Positions 10,346 through 21,928 of a DNA stretch of 64,000 bases are shown piece by piece. The DNA is from Candolleomyces eurysporus (Eukaryota; Basidiomycota; Agaricomycetes; Agaricales; Psathyrellaceae): contig JANBPK010001203.1 of assembly GCA_027579435.1 (NCBI GenBank), positions 46,970 through 110,969 of the forward strand. The letters are read 5' to 3'. Numbering within the stretch: position 1 is the first letter of the stretch; each line of letters opens with the position of its first letter. The notes below the pieces were generated by a model. The model did not search any database. It saw only the letters and a list, made by a program, of their open reading frames with translations, and was not told where the DNA came from. The position numbers were made by a program, and so were the translations under genes.

Positions 10346-11921
10346 CTCATAGATCTCGCCTTTCTGATGAGCAAAATTTCCTGCCAGGCGCATCATAGAG
10401 CATTTGCGATAATGCCCTTGAGGCCATCGACCAGGTAAGGGAATGTGCTAGGTCGGGTGGGAGCGTCTCTGTCGCCTCACAACTCGACTGGGAGGCATAT
10501 ACAAAGAGCACCTGTGTCTAGCGAGGATGACATTCTTGTGAATTCGATCTCGTGTCCATTGCTCTGTGATAATACCCGTACTTTGTAGGAGAGCATAACT
10601 TTCGTACCACAGAAATGCTCAAACACCCAAATTATCGCTCGTGGGGTATATGAACCATGGGTGTAAATAAATATGCCAAACGTAGTACAGCGAACAGATT
10701 TGTCAATCCTCATTATCATGGGCGGGAATGAATGATCGCAAAAAGCCGGCCGGATGAAGCTGCAGATGCCGTGTGCATGGTCTTGGCGCTTTTTCAAGGA
10801 GGTCTTTAGTACCCTCGGGTTAAAATGCCTCGGTAATATGCGATTGTGACGAGTGACGACGGGCGACAGCTGGGGCCCGGGGCTCCAACCTCGCTCGCAG
10901 TGTTAGCTCATCTTATCTGGGTGCTTCAGCCTTGCCAGTGGCTATGGTCTCTTTTGAACGAAATTTTCAAGAGCCACGGCCCAAACAATGGACCTTGAGG
11001 GAGAAGTCAAGCTCACTTTCGAAGCAGCATTTCCCATTCCCATTAACAGGCGTCACGTTGGAGTGAGCTTTCCGAGTGGTCGGCGCTCCACGCCTCCTTG
11101 TTTTCTTACGAAGGCATGTCGTATTGACCACAAAGCCAGCCTTCTACTAAGGTGGCTTTGGTGTCCACAAAAAATCAGGGTGGGGCTTGACGATGGTTGA
11201 CAAAGAGGCCATTTATACACATCTTCTTTGATACATTTGGATCAAACTTTGTAGAGGCCTTTCAATGTCCTCAGGAACATCACCGCGTTTGTAAAAAAGA
11301 GTTCTAAAACGATATATGCCGTTGCGACTGCGCTTCGAGAGGCACCTAGCCATCAATGGTCGATCATGAAAATGCTGAAATCTGTGCATAATAATGCTTC
11401 TTGCATGGTCGCAGCAAGTCAAATGACACTTACTGGAGGTCGCACAACTTCTTGATTGCGATGTACAAGGAGAATGAGTAATCGAAACCATTGGCTCGGT
11501 CAATGCTAGCATTGGCATCAGTCTTCTCAGCCATGATCAGTTACGGTCTCGCCTGTAGGGACTGGCCATTGCGCTCCCAACCAGGAAGGGTACTCCTTTT
11601 AAAATCTCTACTGCTATTTTAATGAGTTGAATTTGAAGAAGAATGGAGGCGGCTGCTGGGTACGCACCGTCTGATGACTTCTGGAGGAAAGCTTAAGCAA
11701 TTTGTGATACTCAATTTAGCCGGTTAGCGGGAGAAGAGTGGTGGCCAACGACGGGATGATCCCAAGATATACAGCACATGAAAAATTTGAAGAATATTGT
11801 ATTACGGGGTGCCAGACCTTCTTTTTGGACCTCTGGAACCGCCGCAAGATATTTTATCTAACGAAATCTGAACATTAACCAAATCCCGAACTTCCGACCC
11901 AAAGAACCAGAGGTAAAAAGG
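10346..11921. other. Gene-poor stretch, nothing recognised
   Basis: About 1.6 kb with only short unrelated frames on both strands. A roughly 30-bp segment at 10807 (taccctcg...aaaatgcctcgg) recurs at about 14921. No coding, RNA or transposon signature could be supported. Confidence 0.4.
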
Positions 11922-11927
11922 TATAAA
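11922..11927 (+). promoter_or_regulatory. TATA box of the 10-cysteine secreted protein gene
   Basis: TATAAA, 48 bp upstream of the ATG at 11970. The short leader fits a highly expressed small secreted-protein gene. Confidence 0.5.
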
Positions 11928-11969
11928 GTCTGAGCTCAGAGTAGTCTACTCTCCTCAGTATCAGCAGCA

Positions 11970-12489
11970 ATGCAGTTCACTCTCAAAGCAACCATCGTCC
12001 AGATCGCCACTGTGGCCCTCTTTGTGACCAGCGCTGTCGCTAGCCCCACCCCCGTAAGAATTTTCTCGCTTGTGGATGTCATCACGTCGTTGAGCTCACC
12101 GCCAAATTTTCTCGCAGGTTGCGGCAAACGTAGTTGCTAACGCCCAGCTCGACCACTGGCTCGCCACTACCGATGCCAATTTGACCTTCATCAACGACGT
12201 CAATACTACCAGCCCTCTCGCCGGCCGTGCGACTCTGGACACACGAGTCGTCTACTGCAATATACGCTCGCACAACTTGTGCGGTGGAGCTTGCACCGTT
12301 TATAACGGTAATTCCAGGTGCCTCGATGCTGCGGGAACCAACTGCCTGTTCGCGACGACCAATGTCGGATTTTGCGACCGTGATGGATGCGGCGGCACGT
12401 GCAACCAGTACTCCAGCTGTGGAACCAGGTTGGACGGCGGGTTCTGCTACACCCCCGGAACTAGGTCGATCATTGTGCCTTTCACTTAA
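11970..12489 (+). CDS. Small secreted protein with ten cysteines
   Basis: Two exons, 11970-12053 and 12118-12489 (intron gtaaga...ctcgcag, 64 nt, phase 0), about 151 aa. The signal peptide is strong (MQFTLKATIVQIATVALF, cleavage near TSAVA). The mature part has ten cysteines in the C-terminal half, with repeated C-G-G-x-C (LCGGAC, GCGGTC) and a final GGFCYTPGTR. The even cysteine number and spacing suggest five disulfides and an extracellular role. The N-terminal propart has an NLT glycosylation sequon (and VNTT just after it). No enzyme motif is seen and the family is not named with confidence; an effector-like or wall-associated role is a guess only. Confidence 0.75.
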
Positions 12490-15400
12490 CCGAAAGGGTC
12501 GGAAATGGATGAAGATCATTTGGCCGCTACGAATGTACAAATATGGACTCGCAGTGATTGGTACTTGTTGGCTTTTTGTAAAGGATTCGGAAAGCTCGTT
12601 ATAGTCGAAATAAGATATAAAATATGGATGAGACTGTTGTCGAAGCTTTGAGCTACTAAATCGACGCACTGGGATGCGACCGGTTATCCTTCTTCGTTCT
12701 CAAGAATTTGAGCCACTTGAAAGCTGGCTAAATGGCCAATCGAGCCAGTCCCCTACTACCAAGAGAATATTAAAAGTCGGCAGCTATTAACATCAGATCG
12801 AAAAAGGCAGGCGGCAAGACCCATTCGGTCAGGTCCGAGTCGCTCTTACACTTGATGCCTCTTAAGATAGAGCAGCTTTCACATGCACCAACAGAGCCGA
12901 ATGTCCTAGTAGGTACCACGCCCTGCAGATCCAAGCAGCTCACTCAGGCTGGCGGTCTCCTTTAGCCTTCAGCACCCTAAATTACTCAACTTGAATGGCA
13001 CAACACGTTCGAAAGAAGTAGTGTTGTCGAGATGTAGACTTCGGAAGGATCATTGCAAAGTGAACACGGAAACTTGTCGGTATCTCATCATCCTCTCGTC
13101 TGGGTTCATTTACGTGAATATCGTGAAGATCGCGGTTCTTCATCGAAATCAAAATCGGAGAAAACTTTTCGGGATTCCATGGTTCTATGGGGGTCGACTG
13201 ACCTTTGAACCTTATACGGGCTTCAGCGCCCATGTTTAACCACGGTTCACATTCACGAACTCGTTACAGGAGAGGCTGCGTGTCAATATTCTTCTTGAAT
13301 GTTCATGAAAAAGGTCTAGAGACACGATATTAGCCCGACCTGATATCCTTGGGACACTCGGACCTTCGGCGCTTGTCCGGCGCTTAGAGTTCACGACCAC
13401 AACCGAAGACGAGAAGCTCAACTCAAGAACTAGACTTCCCGATATCATAGAGAAAACAAGGAAAGGCAAACGTGGCCAATCGGAGGCCGAGACCATATCA
13501 TGGACAGAAGTTAGAACCACAGACTACCGAACGCTCGGGTCACCTCCTTCCCGCGAATCATCGCATTCTGTACTTCCTTCTCGAGTTGGTGTACAACTCT
13601 AACCAGGCCATATCATCGTCGATAAAGTTCGCTTTGGGTACAGTAAAATAAAGAGCTATAAAATACAATGGCCCATCCGGGCGAACCTGGACACCCTACT
13701 GCCTCGTGTACGGTCGATACACGGTGAAATGGTCGATATAACCAAGCACCACGATCCAATATACACATGGTAATCATAGTGCTGCCCATCCCATACAGTA
13801 AATTTACCTAGCATCGCCCGTACCAGACTTTAGCCAGGTAACACATGGGAGGTGTCCGCGCTCTTGAGCTCGTCGGCCAGACCACGTCCCAACGTCACGG
13901 AAGTCGACATGCGTATTTGCGCGTGTTAATACTAAGGATATCGCAGCCTCGGCTTCTGTGGAAGCAGCAGCTAAGTTGCGCTCCTCTCATCCAGAAATAG
14001 AAAGGAGTTTCACAGCGAGAAGGAACTCACGGTAGCTAGATGTAACATACATACATACATTTACTACATTCTATGCCAACAGGGCCGTCCCTGAGTGAGA
14101 GATTGTGCTCTGTCCTGAGGAGCGACTGTGGCCCAAGGAACGAGGATACTGTAGCAGGGATTGGACAAATGGCCATATACTGTATGACGGAAATATGGGA
14201 GCAATCCAGAAACTTGACGCTGAAATAGCAAATTCAATCAATTGATTGAAGCTTACCTCGTGGTCGCGTTGAAGGCCCCTCAATGCCTGAAAAACGGTGT
14301 CAGACTTCAAGTCCCATCTACGCTTTCCACACAGGCCCACACACGCCAATCTCCTGCCCCAATTTCGTGTGGAGCTCAGAAAGGTAGAATTCGAGCTCCA
14401 TTATGAGACAGGAACTCTGGTCGATGTGATCGAGTCGAAAGTGGTTGAGCAAATGAACCAAGGCACCATTCCTTGACGATTGAACATGCAGGATAACAGG
14501 CCTGGCAGTGGCCGATGCTGCGCACGGCAGGTGCCGAGGCATTTTGACGGGCAGAGTGAGTGTCTATTCTCCCTCATCCCTTTTGGCTGGGAGTGCCTAT
14601 GGCTTTGGGAACAGGTGCCAGGCATTTTTTGCAAAGGCCAACTAACATTCCGTTGCATCAATAATTGTAAAGACTCGTACTACCGTGTACTGCAAGGGCC
14701 TCTCAAAGTCAAATTGGAGCGGAGCTAGGAAAGGCGCACCACTAACGGAAAGAGCCGAAGGACGGAAGGAAGCCGGTGGCATGATGGAACTCAGGAATAT
14801 GCCCGGAGCTGGGAGGTTCGCCATCAGTCGGCAGGACACGGCAACCCACGCCAAACAACAGCGTCCGTCACAGTGAACTTCACATGGAACTTGGTCTTGG
14901 CCCCCAACCAACCCCCCTAAGTACCCTCGACAAAATGCCTCGGCAACATCAGGTTCTCCACGCTTATCAAGGCTGAGTGCTGAGACGACTAAATGCGTTT
15001 ACGTTGAATAGAGTCAAGATGCCTCGGAGTTACGCCGGGCGATGCACACGATGGTGTCTGGATCAATGTCGATAGCGCTCGGTAATGGGTGGATCGAGCT
15101 CTACAGAAGGTGTTATTCATCCTAGCGCGTAAAATATGCCAACTGTGACAGGTTCTATGACTACTTGACACACTTCAGACACTAGGATGTGCACAACGCT
15201 AACTACTTCAAGTGGCTGCACTCTTGCGACCCATTTGTAAACAAGTCGAATTCGGGGGGTATCTGGGCGTGAAGATGACTCCTGGAACCGTATTCTTCCC
15301 GCTAGAGATATATGTCTACATCTTGGACAGGGGTTTCGTATGGCAGGGACTCGTTCGTAGCTGTGGTAGACTCGCGTTTGCAAGTTCTTACGGTCTCCCA

Positions 15401-15696
15401 GGTAGCTATTGCCTTGATCATACTTATTCTTTGCATTGTTCCTGATTTTCCATCCACCACCGCTGCTAGGATTGCAACAACGGAGACCGGCATTCTGAAC
15501 CCAGGCATACTCGGCCGAGACAGCGTCGTGTCTGGCGCGGGTACATATTAATCCAGCATGTCAGCCCATTCAGGAATTTGTAGGACTGTAACTAATGAAC
15601 ATTTGAATAATTTGTTTTCCGATGCAGCGATGCAGCAGAACAAACAAGGCATTCGGATTGGGGCTACTTCTATTACAATCACATTACTACAATGGC
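12490..15696. other. 3.2-kb gene-poor region
   Basis: No frame with codon structure, no RNA gene and no element ends were recognised on either strand. It holds a small (CATA)n microsatellite at about 14045-14061 and a partial repeat of the 10807 segment at about 14921. It may contain old transposon debris too decayed to name. Confidence 0.4.
14045..14061. repeat. (CATA)n microsatellite
   Basis: Four tandem copies of a tetranucleotide, catacatacatacat, within an otherwise unremarkable stretch. Confidence 0.7.
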
Positions 15697-16709
15697 TCAA
15701 TTAACAACGCCCCCAATGGCGCGGATTATGAAACGCTGACGTTCGTCATCGCTAGGGTCTGCTGCGATCATGCCATAGTAGGTCGCATATACCTGCAGTT
15801 GCTCAGCAGTTAGCTGTCGAACTACGGCGTTGCTAGTCAGTACAGGTAAGTTCTACAACAATGATTCGGTTTAGTGAACATTAGAACAGCTGAAACGTGC
15901 AAGAAACCTACACGACTAGCAGGATTGGTACCATCAAGGAATGGAACAGGGATAAAGGGGATATGCGCGCCGTCAAACGCCCGGAAGTTGATGGCCTGAA
16001 TGGGTTTGTGCGGTGAGGGTGACAGTTTATATATGAGCAGGGAGCACATATACCCGTGCGGCATTGCGAGATACCTCGGGCAGAACTCGATTCATGCCTT
16101 GAACCACCCGTAATGTTGTATTCGCCACCACCAAAAGCTCCTCCACACGACCCTCCAGGACATTAATCCTTCCCGCCAGGTTTTCAACACTTCTCTCCAG
16201 GTTGTTAAAACTTCTCTCCAGGTTGTCGGCACTTCTTTCCAGGTTGTCAACACTTCCCGCCAGTCCATTAAGCCCTCCCAACAGTTCATCTGCCCTAGCT
16301 GGCAACCCAACCAGTGCATCCACCTTTGGTATCAGATCGGCCTGAGGTGCCCCTAGATCATGCAAAGATTGCTTAATTTGCGCTCGGAAAGGCCCCACCA
16401 ATCCGGGGACGTTCTCACCTGCAAAATCCAGAGACTGGAGTTAAAGTTGCCCATTCGCTAAAACAATGAAGAGACTGACCATCCTGGGCTCCGTCACCAC
16501 CAGCTGGCTGGAACTCGCCATTTACATCCTTCTCTGCGCGCACTAGATCAGGCAATAAAGCCTGGCGACGTTCATCCTGTGCTGAAAGAGGCAGTTTAAG
16601 TTGAAGAGGGAAGGGCGAGTTGGCCAACGGCCGACGACGTACTTTGAAACGCAGACGTAAGGCTGAGCTTGAGCAATATTGCCCTTTGTAGATCTTCCTC
16701 TTGCATCAT
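15697..16709 (-). CDS. Mug135-like coiled-coil protein
   Basis: Five phase-consistent exons: 16643-16709, 16480-16581, 16054-16418, 15912-15995, 15697-15852, about 257 aa. The middle has perfect heptad-like tandem repeats (DNLERSADNLERSFNNLERS) from roughly residue 100 to 135, followed by RINVLEGRVEELL: a strong coiled coil. The C-terminal third reads AINFRAFDG..IPFIPVPFLDG then NLPVLTSNAVVRQLTAEQL, the pattern of the Mug135-like C-terminal domain common in Agaricomycetes. The function of that family is unknown (fission-yeast mug135 is meiotically upregulated). No signal peptide or membrane segment. Two adjacent ATGs exist (16709, 16706); the first was chosen. Confidence 0.7.
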
Positions 16710-17315
16710 GGTGACTGCTGTTTCAGGATAGGGGTAGTGGTGGTTCGAGTGTTAAACGCAAAGACATAGATTGGGTCGGGCGTCGCCTTCAATCAAAAGG
16801 TATTGATTACGTGAAAGGTTTGATTGCCGCCACCCGCTTGTGATCGACAGGACAAAAAGGCAAGTAAGCCCACCCACAAAAGATGGGCATAGGCGGAGGC
16901 GAACCACCACCATCCTCTCCCCCCGCGACTCTCACCACGACCCAGCCCATATAAGCTGGTCGACATCCACCCAAAGGCCTATGAGGGACCACAGTAATTT
17001 CAAGTTGGCTAAGACCAGACGGAGTTTAGTAAGCAGATATACAATTCAACGAGGCTCGTCGAGGTGCAAGGGAGGTTGATCAGGAGGCTGGTCGACGCTT
17101 CGGCGACAGCGGCGGCGGCGGCGGCGGCGGAGAGCTCGGGAGCGGGAGGAGGAAGGCTTAGAAGAGGGAGTGCGAGTGTAGGAGAAGGGAAGAAGGCGGA
17201 CCGGGGGAGTTGATGGCTACAAGTTTATGGTAGACAAAGCGACCTAATCAAGTTGTATGCCAGGACTTCATGTGTTTGTATCCAGATAAGAAGACGGGGC
17301 ATATACAACGGACGG
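16710..17315. other. Intergenic with a CGG microsatellite
   Basis: A (CGG)n tract of about seven units lies at 17110-17131. The rest shows no supported gene. It ends at the left LTR of the element at 17316. Confidence 0.5.
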
Positions 17316-17504
17316 TGGAGTAGTCCAGAGACCACTCGAGTCGGCGCAGGCTCAGATAGCTAGGTGAGGAGCACCTCGTATAGCGTCGAGGGCAAGGATC
17401 GGATGCTCTATTCTGGCACGCTGGCATCGACTAAATATACGGATCACACCCGCGATCTAATCTAATCTAACCTACCTACCACTCTGCCAGGATCCCCTAC
17501 CACA
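17316..17504 (-). repeat. 3' LTR of the non-autonomous element
   Basis: 189 bp, paired with 18912-19100. The conserved core includes ctaatctaatctaacct and a block running from caggctcagatagctaggtg. Termini TG...CA. Confidence 0.75.
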
Positions 17505-17540
17505 TGTACCCACCCCCGGAGTAGCAACGCCCTCGTTGCG

Positions 17541-18602
17541 TCACGAAAATCGTGTCCGACATGATTGAGTCGTCCAAGGTGGTACGTGAGAATGGCAAAA
17601 CTGCATGCAAGGGCACGGTGGGCCCGGGTAGAATTTGTCAAAGAAGGGATATCGGCTGCGTGGATGTCTGGTGGGTCGGAAAGCNTCGAAANGNGGTCTG
17701 NGGCGCAGTGTGAATCGCTGTCCGCGTCGTCTATCACGCCCGCGGCGGTACTGAAGGCTCTTCCAAGGATTGTTGCCTGATTTGAGCACGGATACGTCGC
17801 GAGGTCGTAGATTTGGTGCATGCTGGATCGTCTCGGCGGTGATGTACGGATCATCAGATTCGTCGGACCATCTACAAATCACAGGTGTCGACTTGGAGAT
17901 CTGGGTAGGGAGCGGTGATGGTAGTGGTGACGAAATGGAAGAAATTGGCATGGGTGCCGTGGTTTTCAGTGGAACGGAATGCGTGGTGACAGCGGGGAAA
18001 TCATCGGTCTGGGTGGACATCTTGTTTGTTGGTGGGGAGCTGGGGGGCAATAAGACAAGTCGCATTTGCGGGATGGGAAGAGTAGCTTGGGTAGCGACAT
18101 CATGAGTGATAGGTTGGGGAGGCTGAGCAGCAGCTGCAAGGGGAACCGTTTCTGGAAAGGTTTCTTCGTTGAATTCGGAGAATATGGTGTCCGGGTAAAT
18201 GGCGAGCCATCGTGCACGCTCCTCATTGACACCTGATTCCCTCCCAACGCCCTCCGCTGAAAGGGCGATTCGTCGGTTACGCCGCTCTCTGTCCTCCAGT
18301 TGTGTGAACCTTTCGGTCATCTGCTTCTCCGCAAGTTCAATACCAGCTTTGAGACCGCGTTCGAAAGCTTCAGCTACTGCAGCTTTCCAGGTGGCGACAT
18401 GCTCGACATTATCGGGGGAAATAAACGTCGGAATATTTGAAGAGTTGGGGGTCAAGTGGTCGGTGTCGTCGCAGAGTGAGTCGTCAACAGGTAAGGTTTC
18501 GGTAACCGTCGCAGTTGCATCGGTGTTAGTAGCATCCTCAGCTTTGCGTGCAGCTCTGTTGGCGCGTTGACGGGCTCGTTTTGCCGGGGTAGCAGCTGGC
18601 AA
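17541..18602 (-). CDS. ORF inside the LTR element (gag-like position)
   Basis: About 353 codons open between the LTRs. The N-terminus is very basic (PAKRARQRANRAARK), followed by an acidic Thr-rich region, then an Ala/Glu-rich helical stretch (WKAAVAEAFERGLKAGIELAEKQ cut here to its sense) likely to be a coiled coil, then Pro/Ser-rich linkers and a basic tail with RRGRDRRRGQRF. No protease, RT or zinc knuckle is seen. Four Ns at 17685-17701 break the 3' part of the frame. The open frame begins with a non-ATG codon, so the true start is upstream, perhaps in a leader exon ending before the acceptor-like aactag at about 18605. Its position suggests a structural (Gag-like) protein, but the family is not recognised. 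Confidence 0.5.
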   Translation of the reverse strand: MPAATPAKRARQRANRAARKAEDATNTDATATVTETLPVDDSLCDDTDHLTPNSSNIPTFISPDNVEHVATWKAAVAEAFERGLKAGIELAEKQMTERFTQLEDRERRNRRIALSAEGVGRESGVNEERARWLAIYPDTIFSEFNEETFPETVPLAAAAQPPQPITHDVATQATLPIPQMRLVLLPPSSPPTNKMSTQTDDFPAVTTHSVPLKTTAPMPISSISSPLPSPLPTQISKSTPVICRWSDESDDPYITAETIQHAPNLRPRDVSVLKSGNNPWKSLQYRRGRDRRRGQRFTLRXRXXFXAFRPTRHPRSRYPFFDKFYPGPPCPCMQFCHSHVPPWTTQSCRTRFS

Positions 18603-18886
18603 CTCTAGTTAAAATTATGGAAGGGAAATTGCACGTTCTCGTTGGCGAATCTTCTGGTTGTCCGCGTGGTAGTCGTGTTCGTTCTTGTTCACTTGTTCTC
18701 GGTTTCTGGTTCTTGGATGTACGTATGCACAGGGTCTTGGAGCTCGGTTTCTGGTTGAGACTATGGATGTCTGGTCGGGGCTTCTTCGGCAGGGTAGCCA
18801 GTAGTGATGCAGCTCGAGCCTCGAGGATAAACAGTAGCCCTGGTGAAGGACAGCTGGCAGAGTGCGGCAAGTTTCACTAGACGTGC

Positions 18887-18909
18887 TTCGAATCACACTC
18901 TCGTCACCA
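18887..18909 (-). other. Primer-binding site of the LTR element
   Basis: Minus-strand TGGTGACGAGAGTGTGATTC plus GAA is complementary to a tRNA 3' end finishing in CCA with a TTCGAAT T-loop. It starts 2 nt inside the 5' LTR, as expected for reverse-transcription priming. Confidence 0.65.
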
Positions 18910-18911
18910 AA

Positions 18912-19100
18912 TGGAGTAGTCCAGTAGACCACTCTAGTCCGCGTAGGCTCAGATAGCTAGGTGAGGAGCACCTCGTATAGCGTCGAGGGCAAGAACCCGA
19001 TCCCTATTCTGGCGCGCTGGCATCGACTAGATATACAGATCATAGCTACAATCTAATCTAATCTAACCTAGCTACTACTCTGCCAGTATCCCCTACCACA
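18912..19100 (-). repeat. 5' LTR of the non-autonomous element
   Basis: 189 bp, paired with 17316-17504. TG...CA termini; adjoins the primer-binding site on its inner side. Confidence 0.75.
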
Positions 19101-19422
19101 ACATGACAACTCCCGCACCGTCATCGTCCTGTCTCCGTCCTCGGCCGCCCAATGCAGAGCTCGTCTATCAAATCGACTCGCCTGTTCGGTAATTTCACCT
19201 TCGCATACAACTCCGAGACTCATCATTTAAATTTCTCTTCCCTCGTACTGCTCAGGGGATTGGCTAAGACAGGGGAGTAAAAGTCGGAGAAGTTGCGACG
19301 ATCGGAATGACTCTCATTGTCAAACGAGCCAGGCTATCGATGGTAAAATATCGCTAAGTTCCGATAATGTTTGATCGCCTAAATTTGCAATCGCTAACTA
19401 ACAGCGTCCAATCTGGACAAGA
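19101..19422. other. Intergenic, nothing recognised
   Basis: Short spacer between the LTR element and the 3' end of the next minus-strand gene. Confidence 0.4.
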
Positions 19423-20154
19423 TCAGAGGAGAACTGGTCCATCCAATTTGCCATCTGCGTCCGCCATCGTGTATTTCTCAATGCTCGTGACCACACCACG
19501 GCTTTGTGCACCCTTCAACACGGGCAGTTCAACTAGGTTCCAAACTCCGGCAGGGTTCCAGATCTGACCCAGAATGACCACTACCTTGCCCCGGGCGTTA
19601 CCTGCCAACGCCCTGGATGTAGCGGTCCATTCCAATGCATCCTTCCACCGCCCAGTATCGCTCTGGCTTATACCGGCTTTGGCGAGAAGGCTTCCAAAAG
19701 ACTCGCACCCGAATCGCACCTGGAATGTGCTCATCTTCGTCCAGACGGGTGTGATTCCGGTTGCCCCACTGTAGAAGCAGATCGTGTTGTATTGCTTCCC
19801 CTTGGTCTCCAACCAATCGACGAACTTTTCAGCGTTACTGTCTGGGAGCATCAGTTGACTGCCAGTTCAATATGTAGGACGAAAATGAATCTTACGCCTC
19901 CATCTTCGGTTTGGGATTGGAAGGGCGTGATGGCCCAGAAGGTTCAGATGAACCGGGCGGGGGAGACCCTTTCTTTCGAGCTCGGACCTCCAAGCCTTGC
20001 TGAAAGAAGTATCAATTCGTAACTTCATTGTATACATAATGTAGAGAGACAATTTTCTCACCTCATAGCCTATAATAGGTGCCGCAAGGAGCTGCGTGAA
20101 CGAGATGAAGAGGTAGAGAGAAACGAGGAAGCGAGAGAAAATAGAGAACTTCAT
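19423..20154 (-). CDS. Secreted protein of unknown function, about 203 aa
   Basis: Three exons: 20062-20154, 19896-19999, 19423-19837, all phase-consistent. The signal peptide is clear (MKFSIFSRFLVSLYLFISF, cleavage after QLLAA). A short basic, proline-rich linker (ARKKGSPPPGSSEPSGPSRP) follows. The globular part begins AEKFVDWLETKGKQYNTICFYSG and contains SDTGRWKDALEWTATSRALA and GKVVVILGQIW. It has two cysteines and a conserved-looking hydrophobic core. The domain is not recognised with confidence. A minus-strand TATAAA lies about 110 bp upstream (near 20262). The third-exon acceptor was placed at agacag|TAACGC because the nearer ag gives an immediate stop. Confidence 0.7.
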
Positions 20155-21928
20155 TCTGGGATACGCTTTGATGGAGAACTGAGCAGAGATTCGATAGACC
20201 AGCTATCTTCTGGAGACGTATCAAACGTTTCTGAGTAAACGACTTGAGGCTCTCTCTTGCATTTATACTTCTCACTCGGCTATTGATAGCGGTGATAGCG
20301 TGCCACGTTCACGACAAAGGGGTCAAAGCACCGGAATTTGAACGGAGGTCTTTGGACCAATAGCACAGCATAGGCCCATCAAGGAAGAAGCCGTCTAGAT
20401 GAGTTTCAGTACTATCACGACGATCCTATGTTGACAACATCTGGAACACCGCCATAAGAAGGTCAACTTCAAGCACGTTGCAAAGCAAGGACGAGCATTT
20501 CTTGTTGAGCCAGGAGCTTATTCAGGCATATATCTTAAGTGAACCAGAGAAGGCAGACCAATACGAGTCTGAAAGGATAAGAAGGAGTAGACAATCGGCT
20601 TACTGGCCAGTGAGAAGGAAGATACGATTGTAGAAATACTTGTTCAACGGCGCACAGCCTACCATAGATGCAAGAATCTTTCATGATGAAGAGAGCTTAA
20701 ACATCCCCATAGCCTTCCACAAATATATTAGCCAAGAAAGAAGCAAGGATGGCAATCGAATTCTTCAGCAAGAGCTCTCCCCACTTCGAGATTCGTACCG
20801 TTAGCCAAGGCAATCATCTGACGACGGTGAACTTAGAATGCCGTAATGTTGTAACCCTCCATTCTGCGAGCATCTGAAATAAAATGTGCATAACCCTCAA
20901 AGATTTGTAGTAGCCATTATGGTATATGCTCAGCTTCAATGGATTAACGCAATGATAACGTAGGGATGAGCCGACTCCAAAAAACGATGGCTTCAACTCA
21001 GTCATATCCGAGTAGATGCGTGTATCAATCCTTCAGATCACGAATGGCATTCCGTACAGCTCAAAGTGCATATGAGATCAACGACCTTTCCGAGACGATA
21101 AAGCGTCGAGAGTAAGAAGAGAGGCATAGAAACGGGATGGGCAGCCCTTTGTGTAAAATCATCCAATCCTCGTTCGTCAATGACGACTCATCTCAGGTCC
21201 ACAGCGTTTAAGAGAAGAGAGAAGAGGTGACACGAACAGTCAAGGCTTTTAAGGACAGAAAAAATATCAAGACCTTTTCCACTCCGTTTCACCAGTACCG
21301 AGTCTAAGATGTGTTCTATGGCCCCGAGATCGATACGCTATTGGGAAAGGTTGTGCGGCAGAGGACGCGCTGGGACAGTCATCATAGTCTTGATAGAGGC
21401 CCGAAGGAATCGATAGCTGGCCGCACTCACTGGCGTGTCGTTCAACGCACTCGAGCCCAGTCCACTCTCGAACGCTTCAAAGACTCCACGATCAAGATGG
21501 AAAGTATNAAAAAATGGTCAGGTGGACTAAAACCTATCAGGATTACGATCCCAACCAAGAAATGCCGATTTGTCGGCTTGATTTTTCCAGACCCAGATAC
21601 ATATTCGTCTACTGACTTTCGTACTCTTCAGTCTGGTGAACTTCCGGATTAACATCGCAATGAATGGTATTTAGGATAGGAAGTAATTTAGGATAACCTG
21701 ACAGGATAGTAGTTTTGTTAAAGGGCCTAGGTAAGCAGATTTCGACTATGGATGTACCTCGGGCTGACATGAGTAGGAAGGTTCTATTCACACCGCACTT
21801 CCTTTCTATCTCGGATGGTCATTGACATCTGTGACTGGCGCTTGACAGCTTATCTGAGTGTAAGCGATGGAAATCAGAAGCTCGAGCCTTGGGAGTATTA
21901 GTCCCGGGTCTGTATAAATCGGTCTTTC
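20155..21928. other. 1.8-kb intergenic region
   Basis: Promoter of the 19423-20154 gene at its left end; otherwise no supported gene or element. One N at 21508 precedes an A run. Confidence 0.4.

Larger units (their letters stand above)
17316..19100 (-). mobile_element. Compact non-autonomous LTR retroelement
   Basis: Two direct repeats of 189 bp each (17316-17504, 18912-19100), roughly 88% identical by eye, begin TG and end CA in either orientation. On the minus strand the 5' LTR (18912-19100) is followed after 1-2 nt by TGGTGACGAGAGTGTGATTC, the form of a tRNA 3'-end primer-binding site. A purine-rich CCGGGGGTGGG precedes the other LTR and fits a polypurine tract. The 1.4-kb interior encodes one ORF and no reverse transcriptase or integrase, so it must be mobilised in trans. 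No matching 5-bp target duplication was found (gacgg against acatg), which suggests age or recombination. Confidence 0.75.

Noticed and set aside
16092..16319. Trp-rich 75-codon frame opposite the coiled-coil repeats
   Set aside because: It is a frame shadow of the heptad repeats of the Mug135-like gene.
17311..19105. Target-site duplication for the small LTR element
   Set aside because: The flanking 5-mers (gacgg, acatg) do not match, so none is claimed.
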